Of a stretch of DNA of 64,000 bases, positions 8,329-16,635 are shown piece by piece. Source of the DNA: Haloarcula sebkhae. GTDB taxonomy: Archaea > Halobacteriota > Halobacteria > Halobacteriales > Haloarculaceae. The notes under the pieces were generated by a model, which saw nothing but the letters and a program-made list of their open reading frames with translations, ran no database searches and had not been told where the DNA came from. Position numbers and translations under genes: made by a program. Where the stretch lies: positions 806,001-870,000 of the forward strand of contig NZ_BMPD01000001.1 in NCBI RefSeq assembly GCF_014647415.1, in the 5' to 3' direction. Position 1 is the first letter of the stretch. Each line of letters starts with the position of its first letter.

Positions 8329-9057
8329 ATGGAGGTCGCACTGCTCACTGTCGGTGACGAACTGCTCGCTGGCGACACGGAGAACACGAACGCGTCGTGG
8401 CTGGGCCGCCAGCTCACGGCCGCGGGAGCCACCGTCACCCGCGTCCTGACTGTTCCCGACGAGGAGGCGGTCATCGCCGACGCCGTGGCCCGGTATCACG
8501 ACGCCTTCGACGCGGTCATCGTCACCGGCGGCATCGGCGGAACGCCCGACGACATCACGAAGGCCGCCGTAGCACGAGCGTTCGACCGCGACCTCGTCGT
8601 TCCCGACGACGTGCGGGCGCACCTCGAAGCGAAAGCCGAGCAGTTCGCCGAAGACAACCCCGAGATGGTGGACCGGTACGACATGGATCTTGACCTCGAT
8701 GCGTGGGCGTCGGTCCCCGAGGGTGGGCAGGCACTACTGACCGACGAGAGCTTCGCCGCCGGCTGTGTCATCGACCGCGTCTACGTCCTGCCGGGTATCC
8801 CCGAGGAACTGAAGGCGATGTACGAGACCATCGCCGACGAGTTCGACGGTGACCGGACGACAGAGACGATCCACACACCTGCACCCGAAGGTGCGCTCGT
8901 CACCCACATTACGGCGGCCCGCGAGCAGTTCGCGGTTGCTGTCGGGAGCTATCCGCGCAAGGACGACGCGCCGGGGCGGGTGAAGATTACCGGCGACGAC
9001 CCGGCGACCGTCGCCGACGCGGCGGCCTGGCTCCGCGAGCGAATCGAGACAGAGTAA
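8329..9057 (+). CDS. CinA N-terminal/MoaB-like molybdopterin-binding domain protein
   Basis: Protein of 242 residues starting MEVALLTVGDELLAGDTENT, with the MoCF-fold motifs GDE, VIVTGGIGGTPDDITKAAVA (about 63-82) and VLPGIPEELKAM (about 155-166). It corresponds to the CinA N-terminal (COG1058) domain without the C-terminal pyridine-nucleotide amidase. The family is related to MoaB/MogA, but in CinA the domain acts on ADP-ribose-type nucleotides, so the substrate is open. The ATG at 8329 sits about 28 nt after CCTTAACG, consistent with a leaderless transcript; the longer frame upstream would include this promoter. Confidence 0.88.
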   Translation: MEVALLTVGDELLAGDTENTNASWLGRQLTAAGATVTRVLTVPDEEAVIADAVARYHDAFDAVIVTGGIGGTPDDITKAAVARAFDRDLVVPDDVRAHLEAKAEQFAEDNPEMVDRYDMDLDLDAWASVPEGGQALLTDESFAAGCVIDRVYVLPGIPEELKAMYETIADEFDGDRTTETIHTPAPEGALVTHITAAREQFAVAVGSYPRKDDAPGRVKITGDDPATVADAAAWLRERIETE

Positions 9058-9103
9058 GTCGGTAAGCGGTGGGTTCATGCCGGCCACGGACTGAAAAGGC
9101 AGT

Positions 9104-10084
9104 ATGAACCTGACACAGCGCCCGCGTCGCCTGCGAACCGACGGCGTGCGATCGCTGGTGCGTGAAACGGATCTCACAGCGTCGGACCTCATCGCGCCGG
9201 TATTCGTCGACGCAACGACCGACGAGCGCGTCCCCATCGAGACGATGCCGGGCCACGAACGGGTCCCCGTTTCGGACGCCGTTGATCGCGTCGAAGAAGT
9301 TCTCGAAACCGGCGTCGAAGCGGTGATGCTGTTCGGCGTCCCCGAGTCGAAAGACGAACGCGGGAGCCGTGCCTGGGCTGAGGACGGCGTCGTGCAGGAG
9401 GCCACGCGCCGAATTACCGGCGAAACAGACGCCTACGTCATTACAGATGTGTGCCTCTGTGAGTACACCGACCACGGCCACTGTGGCGTTCTCGAAGACG
9501 ATGCGGCCGAGGACCCGCGGCTGACGGTGCGCAACGACGAGACGCTCGACCTGCTGGGGAAAATCGCCGCGAGCCACGCCGCGGCCGGAGCCGACATGGT
9601 CGCGCCGTCGGGGATGATCGACGGCATGGTCGGCGCGATCCGGGAAGCACTGGACGCACAGGGTGACACCGACGTGCCAATCATGAGCTACGCCGCCAAG
9701 TACGAGTCGGCCTTCTACGGCCCGTTCCGGGACGCCGCCGACGGCGCACCGGCCTTCGGTGACCGGCGGCACTACCAGATGGACCCCGCGAACGCACGCG
9801 AGGCCCGCCGCGAGGTCGACCTCGACGTCGAGCAGGGCGCGGACGTACTGATGGTCAAACCCGCCCTGCCGTATCTGGACATCGTCAAGGAGGTCCGGGA
9901 GTCCTACGACCACCCAGTTGCCGCCTACAACGTCTCCGGCGAGTACGCAATGTTACATGCCGCCGCCGAGAAAGGATGGCTCGACCTCGAAGCAGTCGCC
10001 TACGAGTCGCTGCTGTCCATCAAGCGCGCCGGCGCAGACCTGATTCTGACCTACTTCGCCGAGGACCTCGCAGACGACCTCTGA
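9104..10084 (+). CDS. hemB: Porphobilinogen synthase (delta-aminolevulinate dehydratase)
   Basis: Protein of 326 residues, the usual HemB length. It condenses two 5-aminolevulinate molecules to porphobilinogen in haem/sirohaem/cobamide synthesis. Key features: LIAPVFVD near the N-terminus, the zinc-type cysteine triad [14 protein letters not shown] (about residues 117-130), [16 protein letters not shown] with the first active-site Lys (about 197) and [14 protein letters not shown] with the Schiff-base Lys (about 249). The Cys triad marks it as a Zn-dependent member. It sits next to no other haem gene here, but hemL lies 19 kb downstream in the window. Confidence 0.97.
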   Translation: MNLTQRPRRLRTDGVRSLVRETDLTASDLIAPVFVDATTDERVPIETMPGHERVPVSDAVDRVEEVLETGVEAVMLFGVPESKDERGSRAWAEDGVVQEATRRITGETDAYVITDVCLCEYTDHGHCGVLEDDAAEDPRLTVRNDETLDLLGKIAASHAAAGADMVAPSGMIDGMVGAIREALDAQGDTDVPIMSYAAKYESAFYGPFRDAADGAPAFGDRRHYQMDPANAREARREVDLDVEQGADVLMVKPALPYLDIVKEVRESYDHPVAAYNVSGEYAMLHAAAEKGWLDLEAVAYESLLSIKRAGADLILTYFAEDLADDL

Positions 10085-10187
10085 GCGGGACCAGTCCCCG
10101 TGTGTACCCGTTCGAACCGCGCCCGTGGAGCGGTCCAGCGAGCGACAGGTCCCTAACCTATTCATGTGCCAGGGGCGGAGTGGCTGT

Positions 10188-10883
10188 ATGCAGCGACAGT
10201 CCCTCCTCGTGGCGGTTGTCGCCGCGATTGCGCTGCTGTCGTTCAGCGTCGGCGCCGCGAGCCTCGACGCTGCCACCGGGTCCGATCAGGCGGAAATGAC
10301 CCGGGACGACAGCGAGATAGACAACCCCGACGGACAGGGCCTCAGCGACCCGCCAGGTAGCATCGATCCGCCCGAGAGCGAGAACGGTGCCCGCGCGTTG
10401 CTGCCGAGTGTCCCCGCCCCGGCAGTCGGTGCGCTCGCCGTCGGCCTCGCGGTCGGGCTCGCGGTTCTGTGGCGACTGGCCGGCCAGAGCCGGACGATCG
10501 ACGAAACAGGCGGCGAGACGCCGGCCGTCGCAACGGCGGAGTCCGCCAGCAGCCCGTCGCATAGCGCTGCCGAGATCGATATCCCGCTCACAAACGACGT
10601 GTACCGCGCGTGGGCCGCCCTCGAACACGCAGTAGCCCCGGACCGCAGTTCCTCCACGCCACAGGACATCGAGACAGCAGCAACGGGAGTCGGGGCCGAC
10701 CCCGACGCCGTCGCCTCGCTACGGTCGGTGTTCGAGCGGGTCCGCTACGGCCGTGACCAGCCGGACGCAGATCTGGAATCACAGGCCCGCGAGGCGCTGG
10801 AACGGGCGACCGATGACGCGGACGACATCGCAGCGAATCCCGACGATGTGGGCGACGAGTCCGGAACGGAGGCCGAGACGTGA
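10188..10883 (+). CDS. DUF4129-type membrane-anchored protein
   Basis: Protein of 231 residues with an N-terminal signal or anchor helix (MQRQSLLVAVVAAIALLSFS), an acidic low-complexity linker, a second helix (about 77-97, VGALAVGLAVGLAVLW) and a C-terminal helical DUF4129 domain (VYRAWAALEHAV then SLRSVFERVRYGRDQPD). The ATG at 10188 is about 30 nt after a TATA-like CCTAACCTATT. It is the first gene of a four-gene unit whose members all overlap (GTGA/ATGA). The unit resembles bacterial MoxR-DUF58-DUF4129 clusters thought to act in protein complex assembly or protein turnover at the membrane. Confidence 0.8.
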   Translation: MQRQSLLVAVVAAIALLSFSVGAASLDAATGSDQAEMTRDDSEIDNPDGQGLSDPPGSIDPPESENGARALLPSVPAPAVGALAVGLAVGLAVLWRLAGQSRTIDETGGETPAVATAESASSPSHSAAEIDIPLTNDVYRAWAALEHAVAPDRSSSTPQDIETAATGVGADPDAVASLRSVFERVRYGRDQPDADLESQAREALERATDDADDIAANPDDVGDESGTEAET

Positions 10884-11407
10884 CACTGCGTCGGGTTCCG
10901 CTGGCGCTCGGTCTCGTCGCGACAGCCGTCGGCGTCGGCCTCGCCGCTCTCGGTGCGCCGCTGTTGCCGGCCGGCGCTGTCTCGGACCTCCCGATACTCG
11001 CCGCCGCCGTCTTCGCCGGCGGTGTCGCGCTGCTGGCGCTCCTCGTTCGCTCTCTCGACAGCGAACGCGGGATGGCGCTGCCGGACACTGACAGCCAGTA
11101 CGTCACCGTCCCCGGCGACGACATCGACCAAGCGCTTGCTGCTGGGGCTGGACAGGAAGCTATCCGACAACGTGTCGAGGGGGTCGCGGTCACCGTCCTC
11201 CAGCGTGGCGGCCTCTCGCCGGAGGAGGCAACGGATGCGCTCCGGTCCGGCGCATGGACGGACAGGGAGCCGGCCCGGGAGCTGTTCGACGGGACGCCGA
11301 TTTCCCTCCGTGCGCGGCTGTCCGGGTGGCTCTCGGGCGTCCGCCCGTTCCAGCAGCGTGTCGCCCACGCGACGGCCGAACTCCGGCAGCGCGACGAGGA
11401 GCGATGA
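10880..11407 (+). CDS. DUF7269-type small membrane protein
   Basis: Protein of 175 residues with two N-terminal membrane helices (about 5-30 and 37-58) and a soluble acidic part (SERGMALPDTDSQYVTVPGDD onwards). Starts with GTG overlapping the stop codon of the preceding DUF4129 gene by four bases (GTGA), and its own stop overlaps the next ATG, so it is translationally coupled on both sides. The DUF number is a recollection of the family usually found at this position in haloarchaea. It probably belongs to one membrane complex with its neighbours. No catalytic motif is visible. Confidence 0.72.
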   Translation: MTLRRVPLALGLVATAVGVGLAALGAPLLPAGAVSDLPILAAAVFAGGVALLALLVRSLDSERGMALPDTDSQYVTVPGDDIDQALAAGAGQEAIRQRVEGVAVTVLQRGGLSPEEATDALRSGAWTDREPARELFDGTPISLRARLSGWLSGVRPFQQRVAHATAELRQRDEER

Positions 11408-12660
11408 GCGAGGTCCATCGCACCGGCCGCTGGTTCGGACTGGCCGGGGCCGCGCTGGTCGCCGTCGGCGTCGGGCTCGTGGGGCAGGTCCCCGCGCTCG
11501 TGTTGCTGGGCGGGCTCGGGGTCACGCTGAGCGCGTACGATCGGGTCGCCGTCCCACCGGCGGCGGACGTGTCGATACAGCGGTCGATCACACCGACCGA
11601 GCCAGCGCTCGGTGAGCGAGTGACTGTCGCGCTCACGGTCCGCAACGACGGGTCGCGGACGATTCCGGACCTGCGGCTCGCCGACGGCGTCCCGGATTCC
11701 GTCCGTGTCGTCGAGGGGTCGGCGTCGCTGGGGACGGCGCTGCGCCCCGGCGCGTCGACGACGATCACCTACGAGATTACCGGCGGAACGGACCGCTGCG
11801 TGTTCGACCCGGCGACGGTCGTCGTCAGGGACGTGGTCGGCGTCGTCGCCCGACGCACGTCCGTCACGGCCGAACCTGACACCGTCACTTGGGAGCAGCC
11901 GGCCAGTTCAGCGCTATTGCCGCTGGTCCCAGCGGTGGCTCGCCGGCCCGGGACGGTGCCCGTCGATGAGGGTGGCGAGGGAGTTTCCTTCTACGCGGTC
12001 AGGGAGCACCGCTCGAACGACCCGCTCTCGCGCGTCGACTGGAACCAGTACGCCCGCACCGGCGACCTGCGAACCGTCGAGTTCCGCCGCGAACAGTCGG
12101 CGACGGTCGTAGTCGTCGTCGACGCCAGATCGGCCGCCGCACTCGCGCCGCGTCCGGACGCCGAGACGGCAATCGAGCGGTCCACGATGGCCGCCGTCGC
12201 GCTCGTCGAGGGGCTCCCTGAGGATGGCCACGAGGTCGGCGTCACAGCGTATTCGCCACACGGAGCATGGCTCGCACCGGGCACGAGCGCTGCCCACCAG
12301 CAACAGGCCCGCGACCTGCTCAGGACCGACCGTGCGTTCGCCGCGACATCAGTCACCCGAACACCGGATACGACGAAGCTCATCGCGCAGTTGCCGACGG
12401 CGGCGAACATTGTCTTTCTCGGCCCGCTATGCGACGACGACAGCGAGGCGCTGGTCCGCCGACTCGCCGCCACCGGCCACCCGGTGACGGTCCTGAGCCC
12501 CGACCCGACTGCGACGGATACGGCGGGCCACCGGCTGGCGCGGCTCGAACGCCGCGAACGGCTCCGTCGGCTACGAGCCGCCGGCATCGCCGTCCACGAC
12601 TGGCCCGCAGCGGAGCCGCTGGAACGAGTCACCGAACGGGTCCAGCGGGGTGGCCAATGA
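11404..12660 (+). CDS. DUF58 (von Willebrand A-like) protein
   Basis: Protein of 418 residues: two hydrophobic segments at the N-terminus (about 10-45), an extracytoplasmic-type beta domain (PTEPALGERVTVALTVRNDG), then the DUF58 signature EGVSFYAVREHRSNDPLSRV and DWNQYARTGDLRTVEFRREQS (about 195-230) and a VWA-like region with VVVVVDARSAA, a degenerate MIDAS start. DUF58 proteins partner with MoxR AAA+ ATPases. The true start is the ATG at 11404, which overlaps the upstream TGA; a longer frame begins inside the preceding gene. Confidence 0.88.
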   Translation: MSEVHRTGRWFGLAGAALVAVGVGLVGQVPALVLLGGLGVTLSAYDRVAVPPAADVSIQRSITPTEPALGERVTVALTVRNDGSRTIPDLRLADGVPDSVRVVEGSASLGTALRPGASTTITYEITGGTDRCVFDPATVVVRDVVGVVARRTSVTAEPDTVTWEQPASSALLPLVPAVARRPGTVPVDEGGEGVSFYAVREHRSNDPLSRVDWNQYARTGDLRTVEFRREQSATVVVVVDARSAAALAPRPDAETAIERSTMAAVALVEGLPEDGHEVGVTAYSPHGAWLAPGTSAAHQQQARDLLRTDRAFAATSVTRTPDTTKLIAQLPTAANIVFLGPLCDDDSEALVRRLAATGHPVTVLSPDPTATDTAGHRLARLERRERLRRLRAAGIAVHDWPAAEPLERVTERVQRGGQ

Positions 12661-13139
12661 TTACGCGAACTGGAGCCGTCTGCGGCGGTGCGGCGCTGGC
12701 GGCGGGCGTCGTGACGCTGTTCGTCGCCGGTATCAGCGCCGTCTCGACTGCCGCCGCCCTCGTCGGCGTCGTCCTGCTTGCTGGCGGGCAACTGATTCAG
12801 TCCGGCCGGCTGGTCGACCTCGCCAGCGCGTCGCTGTTTCTGGCGCTGCTGGTGGCCGCCCTTCAGGGGGCAACTACGACGACGGTACTGGTCTCCGGCG
12901 GCGCAACGGTGCTGGCCTGGACGTTTGCCCATGCAGCTATCGACCTGTACGCGGACCTCGGAACAGCACCCGGGACGCCCGTCGAACTCACCCACGTCGC
13001 GGGGACGACGGGGCTAGTCGGGGGGAGCGTCGTGGTGACGACGCTGCTCTTCCAGATTGACGTGCCACCGCTGTCGCCGCTGGCGCTGGCAAGCGTCGTG
13101 CTGGGCGCAATCGCACTCACCGCGGCGCTCAGGCGATAA
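12657..13139 (+). CDS. DUF7519-type integral membrane protein
   Basis: Protein of 160 residues, almost entirely hydrophobic with about five membrane helices (for example AAALVGVVLLAGGQL and VVVTTLLFQIDVPPL). The ATG overlaps the DUF58 stop (ATGA). It is the last gene of the unit; in related haloarchaeal clusters I would expect a MoxR-family AAA+ ATPase to follow, but the next gene here is a convergent histidine kinase. The function is unknown beyond likely membership of the DUF58 membrane complex. Confidence 0.72.
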   Translation: MITRTGAVCGGAALAAGVVTLFVAGISAVSTAAALVGVVLLAGGQLIQSGRLVDLASASLFLALLVAALQGATTTTVLVSGGATVLAWTFAHAAIDLYADLGTAPGTPVELTHVAGTTGLVGGSVVVTTLLFQIDVPPLSPLALASVVLGAIALTAALRR

Positions 13140-13210
13140 CGTCCCGGGCTGTGTCGGCCTCGGCCGGCTGTGGCTACTGGGACAGGCTACTTCCGGGACC
13201 ACCGCAGCGA

Positions 13211-14560
13211 CTACCGCGTCGGCTCGGCCGCGGATTCCGGGGCATCGAGCACCGTAAGCACGTCCTCGGTATCGGCGTCGGACAGTGGGAACCGGAGCGA
13301 GACGGTCGTCCATCCGTCGGTCCGGTCGTACTCGATGCCGCCGCCAGCGGTCTCGGCAACCCACCGGGCGAGCCAGATACCGAGGCCGCTCCCGTGCTGG
13401 AGGTTCGTGATGTCCGCGTCCTCGAACACGACGGCTCGCTCAGCGGCGGGAATACCGGGGCCGTCATCGAGAACACGGACGAACGCGTCGCCGTTGGCCT
13501 GTTCGGCTGTGATTCGGACGGCCGTACCCGGCAGTGTGTGTTCGACTGCGTTCTCGACGAGATTGTCGATGGCGTCGTAGACCGCCGTCCCGCCGGTGAC
13601 AGGGAGTGTACTCGGAAGTGCCGTTTCGACCGGCGTGTCGGGACGGTAACTGTCGGCCACAGACCGGGCCAGTGCCGCCGCGTCGACCGACTGGTCGGCG
13701 TCCCCGTCGAGCGCGGTTTCGACGCTCCGGGCCTTCTCGCTGACGGCGGCGAGGCGGTCAGCCGCGTCGAGGGCGCGGGACGCGGCCAGCGAGACGGACG
13801 AGTCGGCTGCGTGGGCACGGACGTATTCGGACGTTCCGAACACGACAGAAAGCTCGTTCCGAAGGTTGTGCCGCAGGACCCGGTGGAGAACGCGGAGCCG
13901 TCGCTTTTGTCGCCGGCTGTCCGTCACATCCGTGTACATTGCGAACCCACAGCGGCGGCCGTCGGCCGTATCGTACGGGACGCCGCGATAGATGAACTCG
14001 CGGCAGCCGTCGGCTGTTTTCCGGGAGACGACGGCGTAGTTGACTTCCCCGGCGGCCGTTCGCTCGTCGTAGTTGACTGCCTCTTCGACGCGGTCGCCGG
14101 GAACGATGTACTCGTTGAGCGGTTCACCGACGATCTCGTCCCGGTCGTACCCGAACGTCTCGACGAACGCGGGGTTGACCGTTCGCACAATCGGGACGAA
14201 ATTGACGATTTCGAAGCCGACGACCGCGTCCTGGATGAGGTCGAACAGGTGCTGAAACGGGTCGGCCGTTTCGGCCGTTCGGCAGCGCGAGCCGACCACG
14301 GACCCGTCGTCTGCGGTCGTGAGTTCAATCGTAACCGGGCGAGAGCGGTCGCTCTGGCGCAGTGTGACCCGGCAGGTCCGTGTCAGCCGGTCTGAAGCAC
14401 TGCTGACGGCCTGTCTGGCTTCGGCCAGTGTCTCGCGATCCTCGGCTGCCACCAGCGTGTCGACGGGTGTGCCGACAAGTTCGGCAGGTGTTCGGTCGAG
14501 CAGTGCAGCGAACTCCTCCGTCGCAAACGTGATCCGACCGGTGTCGTCGATACCGAACAT
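13211..14560 (-). CDS. Soluble PAS-domain histidine kinase
   Basis: Protein of 449 residues with no membrane helices. A first PAS domain spans about residues 1-95 and a second about 105-225 (FQHLFDLIQDAVVGFE, TFGYDRDEIVGEPLNEYI). The phospho-acceptor helix has H in LHRVLRHNLRNELSVVFG (about 235). The ATPase domain shows the N box (NLVENAVEH), G1 (LDDGPGIP) and G2 (GSGLGIWLARWV). It is an orphan kinase: no receiver protein is adjacent. Its ATG overlaps the TGA of the upstream transducer-KaiC gene (TGATG), so the two proteins are made together and may form one signalling unit. Confidence 0.9.
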   Translation of the reverse strand: MFGIDDTGRITFATEEFAALLDRTPAELVGTPVDTLVAAEDRETLAEARQAVSSASDRLTRTCRVTLRQSDRSRPVTIELTTADDGSVVGSRCRTAETADPFQHLFDLIQDAVVGFEIVNFVPIVRTVNPAFVETFGYDRDEIVGEPLNEYIVPGDRVEEAVNYDERTAAGEVNYAVVSRKTADGCREFIYRGVPYDTADGRRCGFAMYTDVTDSRRQKRRLRVLHRVLRHNLRNELSVVFGTSEYVRAHAADSSVSLAASRALDAADRLAAVSEKARSVETALDGDADQSVDAAALARSVADSYRPDTPVETALPSTLPVTGGTAVYDAIDNLVENAVEHTLPGTAVRITAEQANGDAFVRVLDDGPGIPAAERAVVFEDADITNLQHGSGLGIWLARWVAETAGGGIEYDRTDGWTTVSLRFPLSDADTEDVLTVLDAPESAAEPTR

Positions 14561-16170
14561 CAGTTGTCTCTGAGCCGGAGGAACGGTGGGCTCGACAGCC
14601 GTGAAACCGACTGTTTCGTCCCCACAGTGCCACGCGGCGAGGCCGTGAGCGTCAGGTACTCGCGGCCGTCAGTCTGTGTCAGCGTGAGTTCCTGATCGGC
14701 AGCACCCGAGTAGAACGCCGCAAGCGTGGCCGGGACCGCGTCGTCGTCGATGACGTTGACCACGGTGTCGTGGGGTTCGAAGACGCCGTCGTCGTTCTCG
14801 TACCGGGCTTCTCTGGCGGCCTGTTCGCCCATCATCCGTATCTCTCCCTGAATGTTGCCCACGATGACCAGCGGGGCGTCCCGTCTGTTCGCCGTCGTCT
14901 CGTTGGCGGTGGCGAGCGAGGTCCGTTCGAGGTCGAACACGTTGTATCTGGCGTCCCAGTGCCCGAACATGTCGAGGATGAACAGGGCGTCGTCGTCGAG
15001 CGCGTCTTCGAGCGAGTGGTCGGTCGCCGCGAACGCGGCGGCCAGCGTCGACCGGTCCAGTGACGGCGGCGGCGTCAGCGACACCGCCCGTCCGGCGGCG
15101 ACAGCCGTCGCGCACAGTTGCGCAACGACCCCGTCGACCTGGGTCCCGTCAGCGTATCGGAAGACAGCCTGACCGCCCATGACGAGGCCACCGCCACAGA
15201 GGTCGTCGAGGCCGTCGATGCCGGTCGGGACCGTCGGCGCGTCCGCTAGTCGTTCCTGCCGGTCGGCCTCGGCAGCGGCGAGCACGTCGTCGATCTCGTC
15301 CAGCATCGCAGTCTGTTCGGAGCGGGCGGCACGTATCTCGGAGAGGTCGTCTTCGATAGCAGCGGCGCGGTCTGACACCGTCTCACACCGCTGGGCGACC
15401 GCTTCGCTCGTCGTCGCCTGCTCGTCGGTCGCCGCCGAGACGGACGCGATGCCGTCGGCCGTTTCCGCGACAGTGTCGGCCACGTCGTCGAGCCGCGCCA
15501 TTGCCGTGGTGACCTGCTCGGCTCCGGTGTCGATACCGTCGATAGCTTCGTCGAGCTGGGCAACGGTGTCGTTGGTGGCGTCCCGAACCGCAGCCAGCGT
15601 CGTTTCGATCTCCTCAGCTTGCTGCTGGGACTCCTCGGCGAGCCCCTTGATTTCGTCTGCAACGACGGCAAACCCGTCCGTATCAGCGGTGTCGCCCGCC
15701 CGCGCCGCCTCTATCGAGGCGTTCAGGGCGAGCATATTCGTCTGGTCAGCGATGTGGTCGATGCCGGCCAGCGCATCGGCGATACGGTCGACCTGGTCCT
15801 GCAGGGCGGCCACCTCCGTAGCGACTGCCTGGCCCAGTTCGCGGACCTCGTCCATCGACTCGATGGCGTCAGCCGCCGCTTCCCGCCCGTCGTTTGCCGC
15901 GTCCGTCGCCCGCTGGCTCTGCTCGCTGACCTCGGTTGCGGTCGCAGCGATCTCCTCGATTGTGGCTGAAAGCGACGACACCTCGTCGGCGATCCACTGT
16001 GCGTCGGTTGCCTGTGCCGTTGCACGGTCGTCAATCGCCGCAAGCTGCTCGCCGACGGTCACCGACGCCGCCTGAACGACATCGAGTGCGCCCTGTGCGT
16101 TCGCGACTGCGCGTTCTTCTGTCACGGCCGTCGACTGGTCCGGAACGGAGGGATAATGGTCCGAAGCCAT
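14560..16170 (-). CDS. Soluble methyl-accepting transducer fused to KaiC-like domain
   Basis: Protein of 536 residues without membrane helices. Residues about 20-300 form a long coiled coil of the chemotaxis transducer type, with the conserved hairpin tip [18 protein letters not shown] near 142-159 and FAVVADEIKGLAEES, which binds CheA/CheW. From about 313 a KaiC/RecA-like domain follows (VPTGIDGLDDLCGGGL, then LFILDMFGHWD as Walker-B-like strand). The Walker A Lys is missing: the P-loop position reads FRYADGTQVDG, so ATP hydrolysis is doubtful. It could sense an internal state and feed the taxis system. A TATA box 25 nt before the ATG indicates a leaderless message. Confidence 0.88.
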   Translation of the reverse strand: MASDHYPSVPDQSTAVTEERAVANAQGALDVVQAASVTVGEQLAAIDDRATAQATDAQWIADEVSSLSATIEEIAATATEVSEQSQRATDAANDGREAAADAIESMDEVRELGQAVATEVAALQDQVDRIADALAGIDHIADQTNMLALNASIEAARAGDTADTDGFAVVADEIKGLAEESQQQAEEIETTLAAVRDATNDTVAQLDEAIDGIDTGAEQVTTAMARLDDVADTVAETADGIASVSAATDEQATTSEAVAQRCETVSDRAAAIEDDLSEIRAARSEQTAMLDEIDDVLAAAEADRQERLADAPTVPTGIDGLDDLCGGGLVMGGQAVFRYADGTQVDGVVAQLCATAVAAGRAVSLTPPPSLDRSTLAAAFAATDHSLEDALDDDALFILDMFGHWDARYNVFDLERTSLATANETTANRRDAPLVIVGNIQGEIRMMGEQAAREARYENDDGVFEPHDTVVNVIDDDAVPATLAAFYSGAADQELTLTQTDGREYLTLTASPRGTVGTKQSVSRLSSPPFLRLRDN

Positions 16171-16545
16171 AATCAGCTATGAACCCTCCGAAGTATAATC
16201 GACTTGTACAGTTTATCGGCACATTGTGCCACGTCTCCCCACTGTTTTCCGGACATTTATACTAAATCCGAATCTGTGGTCGTGAGGTATAACCCTGTTG
16301 TCGCTGGCAACACCCGCCAGCCGAGAGCGCGCGCAAGCAAAAACGGCCTATTTGGCCCCCTGTGGCCGGAACTGGGGTCGACAAACGTCCAAAATTCCAG
16401 TGTGCATATACGGACTTTCTTTACGGAGAACAACCTTATATCCATAATATCATACCCTAATCTGGACGGTCGTCTACCACATCCCCTCTAATTTCCGTAT
16501 TCATAAAGGCAAACCTTATGTAGTGCTGTTACCAGAGCCTTTCTC
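16171..16545. other. Divergent intergenic region between transducer and amt
   Basis: No gene is supported in these 375 bp. The left end holds the transducer promoter. The middle has a short inverted repeat (GGCCtatttGGCC, near 16347-16359) and the right half is A+T-rich with several TATA-like stretches (AACCTTATATCC near 16430; AAACCTTATG at 16511-16520). The last one is about 27 nt before a GTG that opens a 28-codon frame ending just ahead of amt. A 95-codon frame here has basic/aromatic composition unlike halophilic proteins and was not accepted. Confidence 0.5.
16191..16199 (-). promoter_or_regulatory. TATA box of the transducer-KaiC gene
   Basis: On the minus strand ATTATACTT is centred about 25 nt upstream of the ATG at 16170. 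This is the spacing expected between an archaeal TATA box and its start site, so the transcript should begin at or next to the ATG. Confidence 0.6.
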
Positions 16546-16632
16546 GTGAAAGAGTTGAAGAAGTTGAGCCAGAATGGGGGAAAGTTGGACATGCAGACGG
16601 CAGTCGATAACAAAACGAAACAGGTGAACTAG
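16546..16632 (+). other. Possible 28-codon leader ORF ahead of amt
   Basis: GTG at 16546 opens 28 codons (start MKELKKLSQNGGKLD, ending TKQVN) closed by TAG at 16630-16632, three bases before the amt ATG at 16636. A TATA-like CTTATG about 27 nt upstream would put the transcript start almost on the GTG, so the small frame would be translated leaderless and amt by reinitiation. The peptide is Lys-rich rather than acidic, so it is more likely a regulatory frame or a 5' leader than a folded protein. Confidence 0.35.
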
Positions 16633-16635
16633 AAA

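Noticed and set aside
16204-16491. 95-codon frame between the transducer and amt
   Set aside because: Composition is basic and aromatic, no conserved motif is seen, and it covers the promoter region.
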